Positions 25,470 to 34,055 of a DNA stretch of 64,000 nt are shown here, piece by piece (the stretch's first letter is position 1; every line of letters begins with the position of its first letter). The DNA is taken from NCBI GenBank assembly GCA_002498605.1, contig DAHY01000048.1:14616-78615 (forward strand). The letters are read 5' to 3'. The notes under the pieces were generated by a model that saw only the letters and a list, made by a program, of their open reading frames with translations, did no database searches and had not been told where the DNA came from. Source of the DNA: Methanomassiliicoccaceae archaeon UBA404 (GTDB lineage: Archaea; Thermoplasmatota; Thermoplasmata; Methanomassiliicoccales; Methanomethylophilaceae). Both the position numbers and the translations under genes were made by a program.

Positions 25470-26980
25470 CTCATCACATTGGGTGCCATTACATGCCGTA
25501 TAAGCATACCTTCGATGTCGACGGGATTGTGTCTCTCGGCGGCTTCAATGGCTCTTTTGAGTTTGGTTTCGTTATCGGCATATATTTCAAACAGTACCGA
25601 CCCCTCTTCCACTCTTTGCCCTTTTTTGTGATGAAGGATGATGCCGGCGCCCTTGTCGTTGGGAGAACCTGCGGTTCTGGCTATTGTAACAATATTCTTA
25701 TTGTTGATTGCGTGAATGTATCCGCTTTTGGGGGATTTTATTTCTGCCATGTACATTCCCGGTTTCAGATCGTCGGACTTAATGTCATAGTTTCCGTCCT
25801 GAGCCCGAACAATCTCCCTGAATTTCTTCATGGCTTCTCCGGAATCCAGAAGATCTTTGGCTCTCTGTGCCCCGTTCCTTATTCCGCCCATTTCCAAAAT
25901 AATGCCGGCAAGGTCACAGGCCTTTTCCGCCACGCTTGAAGGATGTTCCGCACCCTCGAGAATGCGTATGCATTCCCTGGCTTCCAGGTTAGGACCTATT
26001 GCCGCCCCCACGGGCTGATCGGCATAAGTTATTGCGCATTCGATGTGCATACCCAGCTTCTCGCCCAAATCCATAAAGTCTCTGGCATATGTTCTGGCAA
26101 TTTCCAAAGTGGGGACTTTGGTGCCTTTTCCCATGGGAATGTCTATAAGAAGATATTCCGCGCCGATGGCGAGTTTTTTACTCAGAATGGATGCCAGCAT
26201 CTGTGCGCGGGGATTGATACCCAGGGGATGTTCGATTTTAATGACGAGATCGTCAACGGGCGCCAGATGCATGGCTCCGCCCCATGCGAGCGCGCCTCCG
26301 GTTTTTTCCGCAACTTCCTTGAGTCTTTCGGAATCCAACGATACGTTGCAGAATGTTTCGACGAAATCCGATGTCCCGCAGGCACTGCTGATTGCCCTTG
26401 AGGATGTTTTCGGCAACATCAGGCCGGCGGCTGCGACTATGGATACAACGATGGGGGTGATTTTGTTTCCAGGTACGCCTCCCATGCTGTGGAAATCGAA
26501 TACCGGTTTTCTGTCAAAATTGACGCGTTCTCCGGTATCCACCATTGCCGTCGTAAAATCTGCGATTTCATCGATGCACATACCGTTGATGTACAGAGAC
26601 GTCAGCCAAGCGGAGATTTCTATTTTGGACAGTTTGTTGTCCAGAATGTCCTGCACGACTCCGTGGATTTCGTCTTTGTTCAGAATTTCGTTATCCATTT
26701 TTTTACGGATGCTGCGAACCGAATCCGGCGCAGGAGAGTATTCGACGGAAACCGTGTCTCCCGCTTTTACTTTGGACATTGCCATTGTGTTCGACGGCAT
26801 CAGTATATTTCCGGGTTTTACAAGAGAATCGGTTCTGCTGACAAGAGCCGTTGCGACTCCTTTGCCCTCGACTCGCACACGGTCGTTTTCTTTGACCCCC
26901 AGTTCGACACAGTCGGAATCGTTCATAAGCACGGTGGGTTCCGATGTATCCACATTGTAATGTCGGACCTTGAGTTTCAT
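25466..26980 (-). CDS. deoA: AMP phosphorylase
   Basis: Phosphorolyses AMP (and other NMPs) to the free base and ribose-1,5-bisphosphate. The 504-residue length from ATG 26980 is typical of the archaeal enzyme, which carries about 80 extra N-terminal residues over bacterial thymidine phosphorylases. The conserved loop FHSMGGVPGNKITPIVVSI is near residue 165, followed by KTSSRAISSACGTSDF. The ATG overlaps the RuBisCO stop by 4 bases (ATGA). With the next two genes it forms the archaeal AMP salvage pathway. Confidence 0.93.
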   Translation of the reverse strand: MKLKVRHYNVDTSEPTVLMNDSDCVELGVKENDRVRVEGKGVATALVSRTDSLVKPGNILMPSNTMAMSKVKAGDTVSVEYSPAPDSVRSIRKKMDNEILNKDEIHGVVQDILDNKLSKIEISAWLTSLYINGMCIDEIADFTTAMVDTGERVNFDRKPVFDFHSMGGVPGNKITPIVVSIVAAAGLMLPKTSSRAISSACGTSDFVETFCNVSLDSERLKEVAEKTGGALAWGGAMHLAPVDDLVIKIEHPLGINPRAQMLASILSKKLAIGAEYLLIDIPMGKGTKVPTLEIARTYARDFMDLGEKLGMHIECAITYADQPVGAAIGPNLEARECIRILEGAEHPSSVAEKACDLAGIILEMGGIRNGAQRAKDLLDSGEAMKKFREIVRAQDGNYDIKSDDLKPGMYMAEIKSPKSGYIHAINNKNIVTIARTAGSPNDKGAGIILHHKKGQRVEEGSVLFEIYADNETKLKRAIEAAERHNPVDIEGMLIRHVMAPNVMR

Positions 26981-28227
26981 TCTTTTATTCCCCATTTTTC
27001 CAATGCCTGAGCGAGTTCCTCGTGTTTCTTGGCATACTCTTGCAGGGTAAAGCCGCTAAACAAACCATTGACTGCCTGGGTCATTGCCATGGCGCCTTTT
27101 CTCACTCCTCCGGGGTGTCCCGCGACTCCCCCTCCGGCCTGAATCTGTACGTTGAATCCCGTTTCTTCTATCATCTTGGCCAGCATCCCGGGGTAGACTC
27201 CGCCCGAACATACCGGCATAACGGTTCTGTAAGGTTCCAGAGGATCCAGACATGCGTTCAGATTATCGCGGTCGCCCTGGATGTCCCCGGTCATCTTTCC
27301 GGCTCCCAGGGTTCCTATGTGCAATGCGTCTCCTCCGCACATCCTTGTCATTTTTACAATCGGCAACATGGCTATTCCGTGTCTGGTATCCTTGGTCATG
27401 GCTCCGTGCATGGTTCTGTGAACGTGAATCGGAACTTTGATGGAGGGGTCTTCGGCCAACGCCTGAACCGCGGCAAATCCGCAGGTTATTACGTCAACCA
27501 TCAACTGCCTGGCGCCCCAGCTTTGGGCTCTTTCGGCCACTTCGACGATTTTATCGCCGTTCGTGCTCACGTTGATTGCATGAATCATCTTGTGACCTTC
27601 CTCGGCCAGCTTATCCAACGCTTCGGCTATAGCCAGCGTTCTGTCCTGCATCGGACAGAAGGACTGATCCACAAGAGTTTCGTCATCCTTGCTGTTGGTC
27701 AATCCTCCGGCTCCCGCCTCGTACACGTAATTTGCCGTTTCTTTGGGCGAAAGTCCTATTTTCGGCTTTACAATGGTTCCTATCAGGGGCTTTTCCGGAC
27801 GGCCCACCAATTCCCTCAGGCCGTCGGCACCGAACCTGGGACCTTTAAATTGAGCCTGAATGCTTCTGGAAAAATGGATGTCTTCCAATCTTACTTTCTG
27901 AAGAGCGTCCAATCCGTACAGATTTCCGGACACCACGCTGAGTATCTGAGGTATTCCGCCCACTTTGATGCTGAAATCCACATCCGGGAAGGCTATGGTC
28001 ACCAAATCCCCCTCGATAGCCAACACTCTTGCGCCGTAATTTTTCATTGTGTCCGCAGACAGTGTGGACAATTCGGTCCAGGTGCCTGTCGACTGTTCCG
28101 CCGCTATTGCTTCCGCGGCTTTTTCCATGGGAAGTTCCGTTGTCACACGGTATTTGCAGACCACATCGGTTGCCGGGTCCGCTTCTTCCCCCAAATGCAT
28201 GTATGAAAATTGTGTCATCGTAATCAT
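26977..28227 (-). CDS. rbcL: Form III ribulose-1,5-bisphosphate carboxylase
   Basis: Carboxylates ribulose-1,5-bisphosphate to two 3-phosphoglycerates; 416 residues. Active-site residues are present: TIVKPKIG (Lys154, Lys156), the carbamate site KDDE (Lys180, Asp182, Glu183), HVHRTMHGA (His270, Arg271), His303, loop 6 GAGKMTG (Lys311) and SGG at 341-343. So it is a true carboxylase rather than a RuBisCO-like protein. The stretch before the carbamate lysine reads GGLTNSKDDE, with Thr where most family members have Asp. The start overlaps the isomerase stop by 4 bases. Confidence 0.94.
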   Translation of the reverse strand: MITMTQFSYMHLGEEADPATDVVCKYRVTTELPMEKAAEAIAAEQSTGTWTELSTLSADTMKNYGARVLAIEGDLVTIAFPDVDFSIKVGGIPQILSVVSGNLYGLDALQKVRLEDIHFSRSIQAQFKGPRFGADGLRELVGRPEKPLIGTIVKPKIGLSPKETANYVYEAGAGGLTNSKDDETLVDQSFCPMQDRTLAIAEALDKLAEEGHKMIHAINVSTNGDKIVEVAERAQSWGARQLMVDVITCGFAAVQALAEDPSIKVPIHVHRTMHGAMTKDTRHGIAMLPIVKMTRMCGGDALHIGTLGAGKMTGDIQGDRDNLNACLDPLEPYRTVMPVCSGGVYPGMLAKMIEETGFNVQIQAGGGVAGHPGGVRKGAMAMTQAVNGLFSGFTLQEYAKKHEELAQALEKWGIKE

Positions 28228-29150
28228 TCCTCGAACATACCGTCTCCGAGCTGTCTTATCATCACGTCATAAACGGAACCGGGATGAATTACGCCCACGT
28301 CCGTTATTATGGCATCGATATATGCCGCGGGAGTGCTGTCGAATACCGGGTTGTATATTTTTACCGAGTCCGGTATTTCGCCTTTCTTTACCACTTCGTC
28401 GATACTGCGTTCCTCTATGGTTACCATATCTCCGAATATTGTAGCCGAAGAAAATTTGTAAGTTTCGCTGCAAACGTAGAACTGAACTCTTGCTTCGTGC
28501 GCCGCAAGAGCGATCTGAGAGGTTCCTATCTTATTGATCAGGGCTCCGTGGGAGGTTATGGTGTCCGCGCCCACAAAGATCTTGTCCACTTCTTTCATGA
28601 CGGATCTGACCGCGCTGTCTATTATCAGCGTGGTATCGATTCCGGCTTCCGCCAATTCGTTTACCGTGAGAATTCCCTGTCTCCAGGGACGGGATTCGGT
28701 GGCATAGACCTTTATGTCTTTTCCCTGTCTGTGGGCTTCCTTGATTACGCCTATGGCCGCTTTGCTGTTGCAATGAGTAAGAATGACGTCTCCCGATTTT
28801 ATCCTGTTTGCGCCCATTTTGGAAATGGTTTCCACGGCCATTGAAGAAATTTTGACAAATTCTTCAGAATTGAATATGACCGACTCTCTTGCTTCGTCCA
28901 GAGTTTCTGCGGAGGACAGTCCTCTCATGGTAGCCTTTACTCCGTTCCATAACGACACCGCCGTAGGACGTGAGGCTATCAGAATTTCCGAACATTCCCT
29001 GACTTCTTTCCTGAACTCTTCCAACGAATTTCCCTTATAATTTTTGGCAAAATCCCCCATGGCCGACGCACCTGCGCGGGCAATCTTGCCCGCCCCCCGT
29101 ATCGTCATGTCCCTGATGGACTCCGCTGTCTTTCTTACATTATCTGCCAC
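28224..29150 (-). CDS. Ribose-1,5-bisphosphate isomerase
   Basis: Converts ribose-1,5-bisphosphate to ribulose-1,5-bisphosphate, the RuBisCO substrate. It has the eIF2B-type fold and 308 residues. Cys127 in LTHCNSKAA and Asp196 in VGADTITSHGA match, with a constant six-residue offset, the catalytic Cys and Asp described for the Thermococcus enzyme. IRGAGKIARA near residue 18 is also family-typical. The start is GTG at 29150, about 25 bases after a TATA-like element, so this is the first gene of the AMP operon. Confidence 0.93.
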   Translation of the reverse strand: MADNVRKTAESIRDMTIRGAGKIARAGASAMGDFAKNYKGNSLEEFRKEVRECSEILIASRPTAVSLWNGVKATMRGLSSAETLDEARESVIFNSEEFVKISSMAVETISKMGANRIKSGDVILTHCNSKAAIGVIKEAHRQGKDIKVYATESRPWRQGILTVNELAEAGIDTTLIIDSAVRSVMKEVDKIFVGADTITSHGALINKIGTSQIALAAHEARVQFYVCSETYKFSSATIFGDMVTIEERSIDEVVKKGEIPDSVKIYNPVFDSTPAAYIDAIITDVGVIHPGSVYDVMIRQLGDGMFEE

Positions 29151-29171
29151 GATATCAAATGTTAGTTCTGC

Positions 29172-29180
29172 ATTAAATAT
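29172..29180 (-). promoter_or_regulatory. TATA-like element of the AMP salvage operon
   Basis: CATATTTAA-type sequence on the minus strand, about 25 bases before the GTG start of the isomerase and overlapping the rnc stop region. It separates the operon from rnc. Confidence 0.45.
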
Positions 29181-29679
29181 GTGCGTGAACGATTAAAATT
29201 TGCCTTACGACTCTTCGGACCTCATCGGTTCCCTTTGTCAGATATATCGCACCCAACATTGCTTCGAAGGCGTCTGATCGCATTGTTTCGTTTATTTCGG
29301 GACGTCCCGTAACCGAATCGGTATGACCGTTGCCTGTAAGAATTACTCCGTCGAGATTTATGCCCGATGCCAAAACCGCTTCAGATATGGCACTGTTGCA
29401 GACAATCTTTTGTTTATTCTCGGTCATTGCCCCTTCGTTGAAATCAGTGTTTAAGTAAATGTGTTCGCATGCAACGAATTCCAACACCGCGTCACCCAGA
29501 AATTCCAGCCTTTCGTTGTTTTCCGGAATCCCGTGTTCGTTTGAGAAACTGTCATGTACCAGAGCCATGGAGAACAGATGGAGTTCTTCGTCTGACAAAT
29601 CTCTGTAACCGAACGGGGGGCCTGCGAGAAACTCCCGTACCGTGCGTCGGTGGCGTTCCAATATATCCACGGATACCAA
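29173..29679 (-). CDS. rnc: Ribonuclease III-family protein, catalytic domain only
   Basis: Double-stranded RNA endonuclease fold; about 168 residues. The signature NERLEFLGDAVLEF supplies Glu56 and Asp63, and SDAFEAMLGAIYL supplies Asp136 and Glu139, so all four metal-binding acids of the catalytic site are present. No double-stranded RNA-binding domain follows; the protein ends after the endonuclease domain. RNase III is uncommon in archaea. The start is uncertain: TTG at 29679 or GTG at 29670. Confidence 0.85.
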   Translation of the reverse strand: MVSVDILERHRRTVREFLAGPPFGYRDLSDEELHLFSMALVHDSFSNEHGIPENNERLEFLGDAVLEFVACEHIYLNTDFNEGAMTENKQKIVCNSAISEAVLASGINLDGVILTGNGHTDSVTGRPEINETMRSDAFEAMLGAIYLTKGTDEVRRVVRQILIVHAHI

Positions 29680-29717
29680 AAGAGGTCCGCTTATTTCAGT
29701 GTTAATGTTTCAGTACA

Positions 29718-29726
29718 CTTAATTAG
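29718..29726 (+). promoter_or_regulatory. TATA-like element for the unknown cysteine-rich protein
   Basis: CTTAATTAG is centred 27 bases before the ATG at 29749, in the 69-bp gap divergent from rnc; it supports the internal ATG over the longer reading from 29650. Confidence 0.4.
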
Positions 29727-29748
29727 AGCCTTGGGTATTCTGTTCAGT

Positions 29749-31251
29749 ATGGCCCGGAAAAAACGGATGAAGATGCGGGGAGTGGTTCACACATCGAAAC
29801 GGTTGGAGGAGGAGTTACTGGAGACGTCTGCGGAGCTTGCCGCAAATCCGGGCATACTGAGGCCTATGTGCGCCGGCGACTGCCGCAAGTGTCACTTTGA
29901 CAAACCCTTCAAAGAAATCGAAGCCATAGCCACCTATGCGAACAATCCGTCCGCTCTAAAGAAATTTGCATCCCGGGGGGATGATCTGGCACGTGCTTAC
30001 GCCGGAACCATATCCCTTGCCGCCGACGGAACGGTGCCTTTGCTGGCTTCGGCCAAACTGGGGGATGAAAAGGTATCTTACGCCGTGAGAGGTTCGGTGG
30101 GTGCCGATAAAATGATTGGGTGCCAGCATTACAAAGATCCGAAGAAACGTCTGCTCCTTTACAACTCCATCGTCAAAAAAAACCGTTTGCATCTGTATTC
30201 TTTTGATGAGTTTACCGTATGTTCGAACCGGCCCAACATGCCCGAGGATTATCTTTACGATGCATTTTGGGAAACACCCTACGAATTCAGGGACGATGAG
30301 TTGGATTGCGGACACGATTCCCTTGCCGAATTGCAGATAAGAGTCAAATCTCTGGATAAGGGAATAAGAATCTGCTCTGATTGTGCCAAGGACATTTCTT
30401 CTCTTCAATATGTTATATCCAGAATTGCCACGTCCGATCCTCTTGACGATGTCGAAGTCAGAGTCGTGCACAAATTCCGGACCGAGAAAGACGACGGAAT
30501 CGTCAACATCGAAAAAGACCAGTTGAAAAAATATTCCCTGGGCCAGATTACCGATAAGGGATTGATTAATTCGGTAATGAGAGAGGGCATGTGCGACCTG
30601 AAAGAAGGGGGAGATGCCACATACATCATAGGCAACAAAAATTACGGTTCGGATCTTACCGGATTCCTCGGGGCCCTGAAAGGTTCCGAAGAAGATAAGG
30701 AAACTCTGAAGCTGTTCCTTGAGGAATGTCCTCTGCCGGTTGTGATTAAGACCGAGCGCGTGAACGATGCGCTGTCTTCGGTGTGGACGGCTCATCACGC
30801 TAAAATCATAGAACTCTGTTCTTCCAAATGCATTGCCGACAAAATAGGCGATGCTTCCAAGAAAGTCCCTGCCGATGTGCTTACGGAAGCCCGGAGAGAG
30901 TATGCCATGTCCGATGTGGTGGACTCCCTGCCTAAATTTAACAGGCCGGGACCGTACACGGTTTTATGCGATGCTTTGGCCAAAGCGGCAAAGGTCGGAG
31001 GCGCGGAAATGGTTCTTGATTCTTTGGACCGTGCCGTTGCCAAGGGCGAGAACACCCGTTCCGTATCCGCCGCTTTCCTGGCGGCCTGCGATCCCGATGC
31101 GAAATATCCTTTCAGACTGTCCGCGGAAGAAAAGGACTTCATGAATTTCCTTATTCCTTTCGCCAAACAACTGATTGATTCCGAACCTTCGGAATACCGA
31201 AGCAACATGAACACCATGTTGACGGCCTGCAGTTCAGGAGAATCGGTCTGA
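29749..31251 (+). CDS. Unknown cysteine-containing protein, 500 residues
   Basis: Not recognised. The product begins with a basic segment (MARKKRMKMR) followed by CAGDCRKC (Cys 41, 45, 48). A later zinc-ribbon-like pair is made of DCGH and ICSDC near residues 185 and 210. The rest is soluble, mixed alpha/beta in appearance, without membrane segments or a P-loop. CxxxCxxC recalls radical SAM spacing, but the surroundings do not. It is transcribed alone, divergent from rnc, and its last 18 bases overlap the convergent taw2 gene. Coding is supported by length and codon pattern. Confidence 0.8.
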   Translation: MARKKRMKMRGVVHTSKRLEEELLETSAELAANPGILRPMCAGDCRKCHFDKPFKEIEAIATYANNPSALKKFASRGDDLARAYAGTISLAADGTVPLLASAKLGDEKVSYAVRGSVGADKMIGCQHYKDPKKRLLLYNSIVKKNRLHLYSFDEFTVCSNRPNMPEDYLYDAFWETPYEFRDDELDCGHDSLAELQIRVKSLDKGIRICSDCAKDISSLQYVISRIATSDPLDDVEVRVVHKFRTEKDDGIVNIEKDQLKKYSLGQITDKGLINSVMREGMCDLKEGGDATYIIGNKNYGSDLTGFLGALKGSEEDKETLKLFLEECPLPVVIKTERVNDALSSVWTAHHAKIIELCSSKCIADKIGDASKKVPADVLTEARREYAMSDVVDSLPKFNRPGPYTVLCDALAKAAKVGGAEMVLDSLDRAVAKGENTRSVSAAFLAACDPDAKYPFRLSAEEKDFMNFLIPFAKQLIDSEPSEYRSNMNTMLTACSSGESV

Positions 31252-32262
31252 TATTTTTACGTCGGCAACATAGTGGGATATTCCGGGGGCGAAGGATTTG
31301 ACCTCCCGGATTCCCAATATCTCATAATCTTTGCAGACCGACGAGAATGCGTCGTTTACATACTTCTCGTGTTCACCGGTGGGAAATGTATCGTGATAAT
31401 GTATGATGCCGCCGGGTTTGATAAGGTCCAACGCTTTCGGTAAAAACAGAGATGTTGTTTGCACGTAACCCATAAGTATGCGGTCGGCAAACTTTTTTCC
31501 CGGTAGGCTGCGGTTATCCCCCAGTATGGGTATTACTTTGTTTTTCACTCCGTTCAGTTCTATATTTTTCAACAGGAACCCGTAAGATTCCGGATTTTTC
31601 TCGCATGAGAAGATTTTACGCAAACCCGTAAACTTAGCCAGCGGCAATGTGAAATAACCTATTCCGGCAAACATGTCCACCACGGTTTCGCCGGTACAGT
31701 CCAACGTCCGCATTCTCATCCGTTCGTCGGTATTTCCGGAAGCGAACATCACTTTGGTTACGTCAAAGTCGTAAAGAATTCCGTTTTCCGGTCTCACGGA
31801 CTCTGTTTTGTTTCCGTACAGTATTTCCATGCTCGGTCTGCGGAATTCTCCGGATACTCCGGATATGTCGGCGCATACCGTATTTGCGTTCAGCACTTCC
31901 GCGTAAGCTCTGCCGATTGTTTCTTTGAATTCACGGCAGCTTTCGTCCATTTTCAAAATAATTATTTCGCCTGCGGATTCCCATTTCGTCGGAAGTTTTT
32001 CCGTTATGTCGGCGGGAAGATCCGATAATCTGTACAGAATTTGCTCCTGGGGGGTTAATCTTTCGAGGGTGTGGGAATCGGTTTCGCATATCTCGTATTT
32101 CCGGGATATTTCGTCGACCCGTTCGGGTACGACGGGAACCAATCTGAACCCTTCCTCTTTGGATATTTTTGCGGTTTTGTCGGCGATTCCGGATTTTATC
32201 AGTTCGGGTATTGTTTCGGATGCTTCGCTTTCCGGGATCTTCGCCGCCGGGACCCTTTTCAT
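31234..32262 (-). CDS. taw2: Taw2 (TYW2-type) tRNA-Phe wybutosine aminocarboxypropyltransferase
   Basis: Transfers the aminocarboxypropyl group of SAM to 4-demethylwyosine at tRNA-Phe position 37. The start at 32262 (MKRVPAAKIPES) gives 342 residues. The SAM site is VVDMFAGIGYFTLPLA, and MGYVQTTSLFLPKAL with IHYHD replaces the NLP-type motif of the related methyltransferase Trm5, which favours Taw2. The start overlaps the stop of the upstream reductase by 4 bases; the longer reading back to 32487 would overlap that gene heavily. Confidence 0.85.
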   Translation of the reverse strand: MKRVPAAKIPESEASETIPELIKSGIADKTAKISKEEGFRLVPVVPERVDEISRKYEICETDSHTLERLTPQEQILYRLSDLPADITEKLPTKWESAGEIIILKMDESCREFKETIGRAYAEVLNANTVCADISGVSGEFRRPSMEILYGNKTESVRPENGILYDFDVTKVMFASGNTDERMRMRTLDCTGETVVDMFAGIGYFTLPLAKFTGLRKIFSCEKNPESYGFLLKNIELNGVKNKVIPILGDNRSLPGKKFADRILMGYVQTTSLFLPKALDLIKPGGIIHYHDTFPTGEHEKYVNDAFSSVCKDYEILGIREVKSFAPGISHYVADVKISDRFS

Positions 32263-33401
32263 AAAATAACCCTCATAAGAACAGGAATGAATTTCATCAT
32301 ATCTCTTATTCTCATCTTCGAAACAACTTTGCTGGGACTGTCCAGATCTATATCGTCCAATATACTCCTGACCGATTCCTGCGACGCTATTCTGCAAGCC
32401 CTGTCCAAATCCCCGTCTCCGAACTTCACAAACATTTTTCTTAAAAAATATCCGTTTTTGAGTTCTTTTCCGGCACTCTTTTTCCACATTTTATCATATT
32501 TTGAAAGATTGCTTTCGGAAAAATCGTTTTTATAAAAAGCGTCCAGAGCCACGTCTTTCAGAGGTCCCGCGGATTTGAATGCCGGATACAGCCCTCCTCC
32601 GGACACGGGTTTTACCTGACCCGCCGCGTCTCCGATCAGCAGCGTTCGGTTCCCGTACGATTTGGGTCTTCCTCCGATAGGAATTTTTCCCGCATATGTT
32701 TGCAAAACTTCCGAATTTTCAAGTCCCGCGGCTTTTAACAATTTTTTCATGTAGTCATACGGATAACCTGCCGACCAGGAGGTGCATAATCCGACCCGGA
32801 CATTATCCCCGTAGGGAATTTCCCATGAGAAAAACCCCGGGGCGATTTCCGAACCCAACCTGAGGTTTATCATGTCATCTTCATCGTATCTTTTTCGAAT
32901 ATCCATCTGAAATCCCCGAAGATACTCTTTCGGACTGTTGTCGAAACCCATCGACATTGCCACTTTGGAACTGTGACCGTCGGCACCGATCAGCAGTGAA
33001 CATTCTGCTTTTTCTCCGGACGGATTTACGATGACTCTGTCCGTTATTTGGTGATCCGTGTATTTGCAGTCAAAACGGTATTCAGCCCCGGCGTCCATGG
33101 CCTTCCCGGCCATTAGTTCGTCCAACTCGGTTCGGTCCACCACGTTGGCTTTTGCCCAATCCGATCTTACGGTTATTTTCTCTCCGCAGGGAAAAAATAC
33201 GTTTGCCCCGTAGAGTCTGTTGTGAACGTCCGGCCGTACGCCGGACATTCTGAGAACTTCATCGGTAATGAGGCCGGCGCATCCCGCGGGAGTTCCGGAA
33301 GATGCATGCTCTTCCATCACGAGAACGTCGAAATCCTTTGCAAGAAGTTCGGCGGCTTTGCTGCCTGCGGGACCTCCGCCTATCACGACGGAATCATACA
33401 T
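32259..33401 (-). CDS. Geranylgeranyl reductase-like flavoprotein, second copy
   Basis: FAD-dependent oxidoreductase of the geranylgeranyl reductase group; 380 residues. The dinucleotide fold is VVIGGGPAGSKAAELL, PAGCAGLI takes the place of the PVRCGE-type motif, and LLIGDAAGQVKPVSGGGLYPA is the second FAD contact. Substrate may differ from the copy at 5944-7032 (for example another polyprenol or quinone side chain); the sequence does not decide. It lies between transaldolase and taw2 with 2 bases and a 4-base overlap. Confidence 0.82.
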   Translation of the reverse strand: MYDSVVIGGGPAGSKAAELLAKDFDVLVMEEHASSGTPAGCAGLITDEVLRMSGVRPDVHNRLYGANVFFPCGEKITVRSDWAKANVVDRTELDELMAGKAMDAGAEYRFDCKYTDHQITDRVIVNPSGEKAECSLLIGADGHSSKVAMSMGFDNSPKEYLRGFQMDIRKRYDEDDMINLRLGSEIAPGFFSWEIPYGDNVRVGLCTSWSAGYPYDYMKKLLKAAGLENSEVLQTYAGKIPIGGRPKSYGNRTLLIGDAAGQVKPVSGGGLYPAFKSAGPLKDVALDAFYKNDFSESNLSKYDKMWKKSAGKELKNGYFLRKMFVKFGDGDLDRACRIASQESVRSILDDIDLDSPSKVVSKMRIRDMMKFIPVLMRVIL

Positions 33402-33403
33402 GA

Positions 33404-34051
33404 TTACTTCTTTTTCGATTTTTCGAAATCCGCCACGAATTTGGCAATGCCTTCATCCGTCTTGGGGTGGGACACCATCATGGACAGAATGTTGTAAGGT
33501 ATTGTCGCTATGTCGCATCCCGCCAATGCCGCATCCAGCACATGAACCGGGCTTCTGATGCTGGCCGCGATTACTTCGGTATCGAATCCGTAATTTTCGA
33601 AAATTCCGCAAATCTGACCGAGGAGGTCTGTGCCGTAAGATCCGATGTCGTCAAGACGTCCGATGAACGGCGATACGTATTTGGCTCCCGCTTTGGCGGC
33701 CAAAAGTGCCTGGTGTGGGGAAAATATGAGTGTCATGTTAACGTCTATCCCCTCGGAAGACAGTACTTTCGTGGCTTTGAGGGATTCGACGCACATAGGC
33801 AGTTTGACGTTTATGTTTTTATGAATTTTGGCAAGTTCCCTGCCTTCTTTGACCATGCCTTCCCAATCGGTGGACATTGCTTCGGCGGAAATGGGTCCGT
33901 CGACAATACTTGCGATTTCCTTTACGCGGGTGGCAACATCGGTTCCTTCCTTGGCTATGAGGCTGGGATTTGTGGTAACCCCGTCCAGGATTCCCCAGCT
34001 GTTTATTTCCTTGATCATTTCCAAATTTGCAGTGTCTATGAAGATTTTCAT
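33404..34051 (-). CDS. Transaldolase/fructose-6-phosphate aldolase family
   Basis: Small class I aldolase of the TalC/MipB type; 215 residues. The N-terminal motif [14 protein letters not shown] and [12 protein letters not shown] are characteristic, and the Schiff-base lysine lies in INVKLPMC near residue 86. In archaea it moves dihydroxyacetone units in the non-oxidative pentose phosphate pathway. It follows the two transketolase halves, which supports the transaldolase role. GGTGAT precedes the ATG by 3 bases. Confidence 0.9.
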   Translation of the reverse strand: MKIFIDTANLEMIKEINSWGILDGVTTNPSLIAKEGTDVATRVKEIASIVDGPISAEAMSTDWEGMVKEGRELAKIHKNINVKLPMCVESLKATKVLSSEGIDVNMTLIFSPHQALLAAKAGAKYVSPFIGRLDDIGSYGTDLLGQICGIFENYGFDTEVIAASIRSPVHVLDAALAGCDIATIPYNILSMMVSHPKTDEGIAKFVADFEKSKKK

Positions 34052-34055
34052 TCAA

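Noticed and set aside
27022..28206. 394-codon open frame antisense to RuBisCO
   Set aside because: It mirrors a clear RuBisCO gene and has no family features; long antisense frames here follow from the rarity of sense codons that read as stops on the other strand.
29869..29900. CxxxCxxC in the 500-residue protein as a radical SAM cluster
   Set aside because: No SAM-binding GGE or barrel pattern follows; neighbouring Cys/His pairs look like zinc sites.
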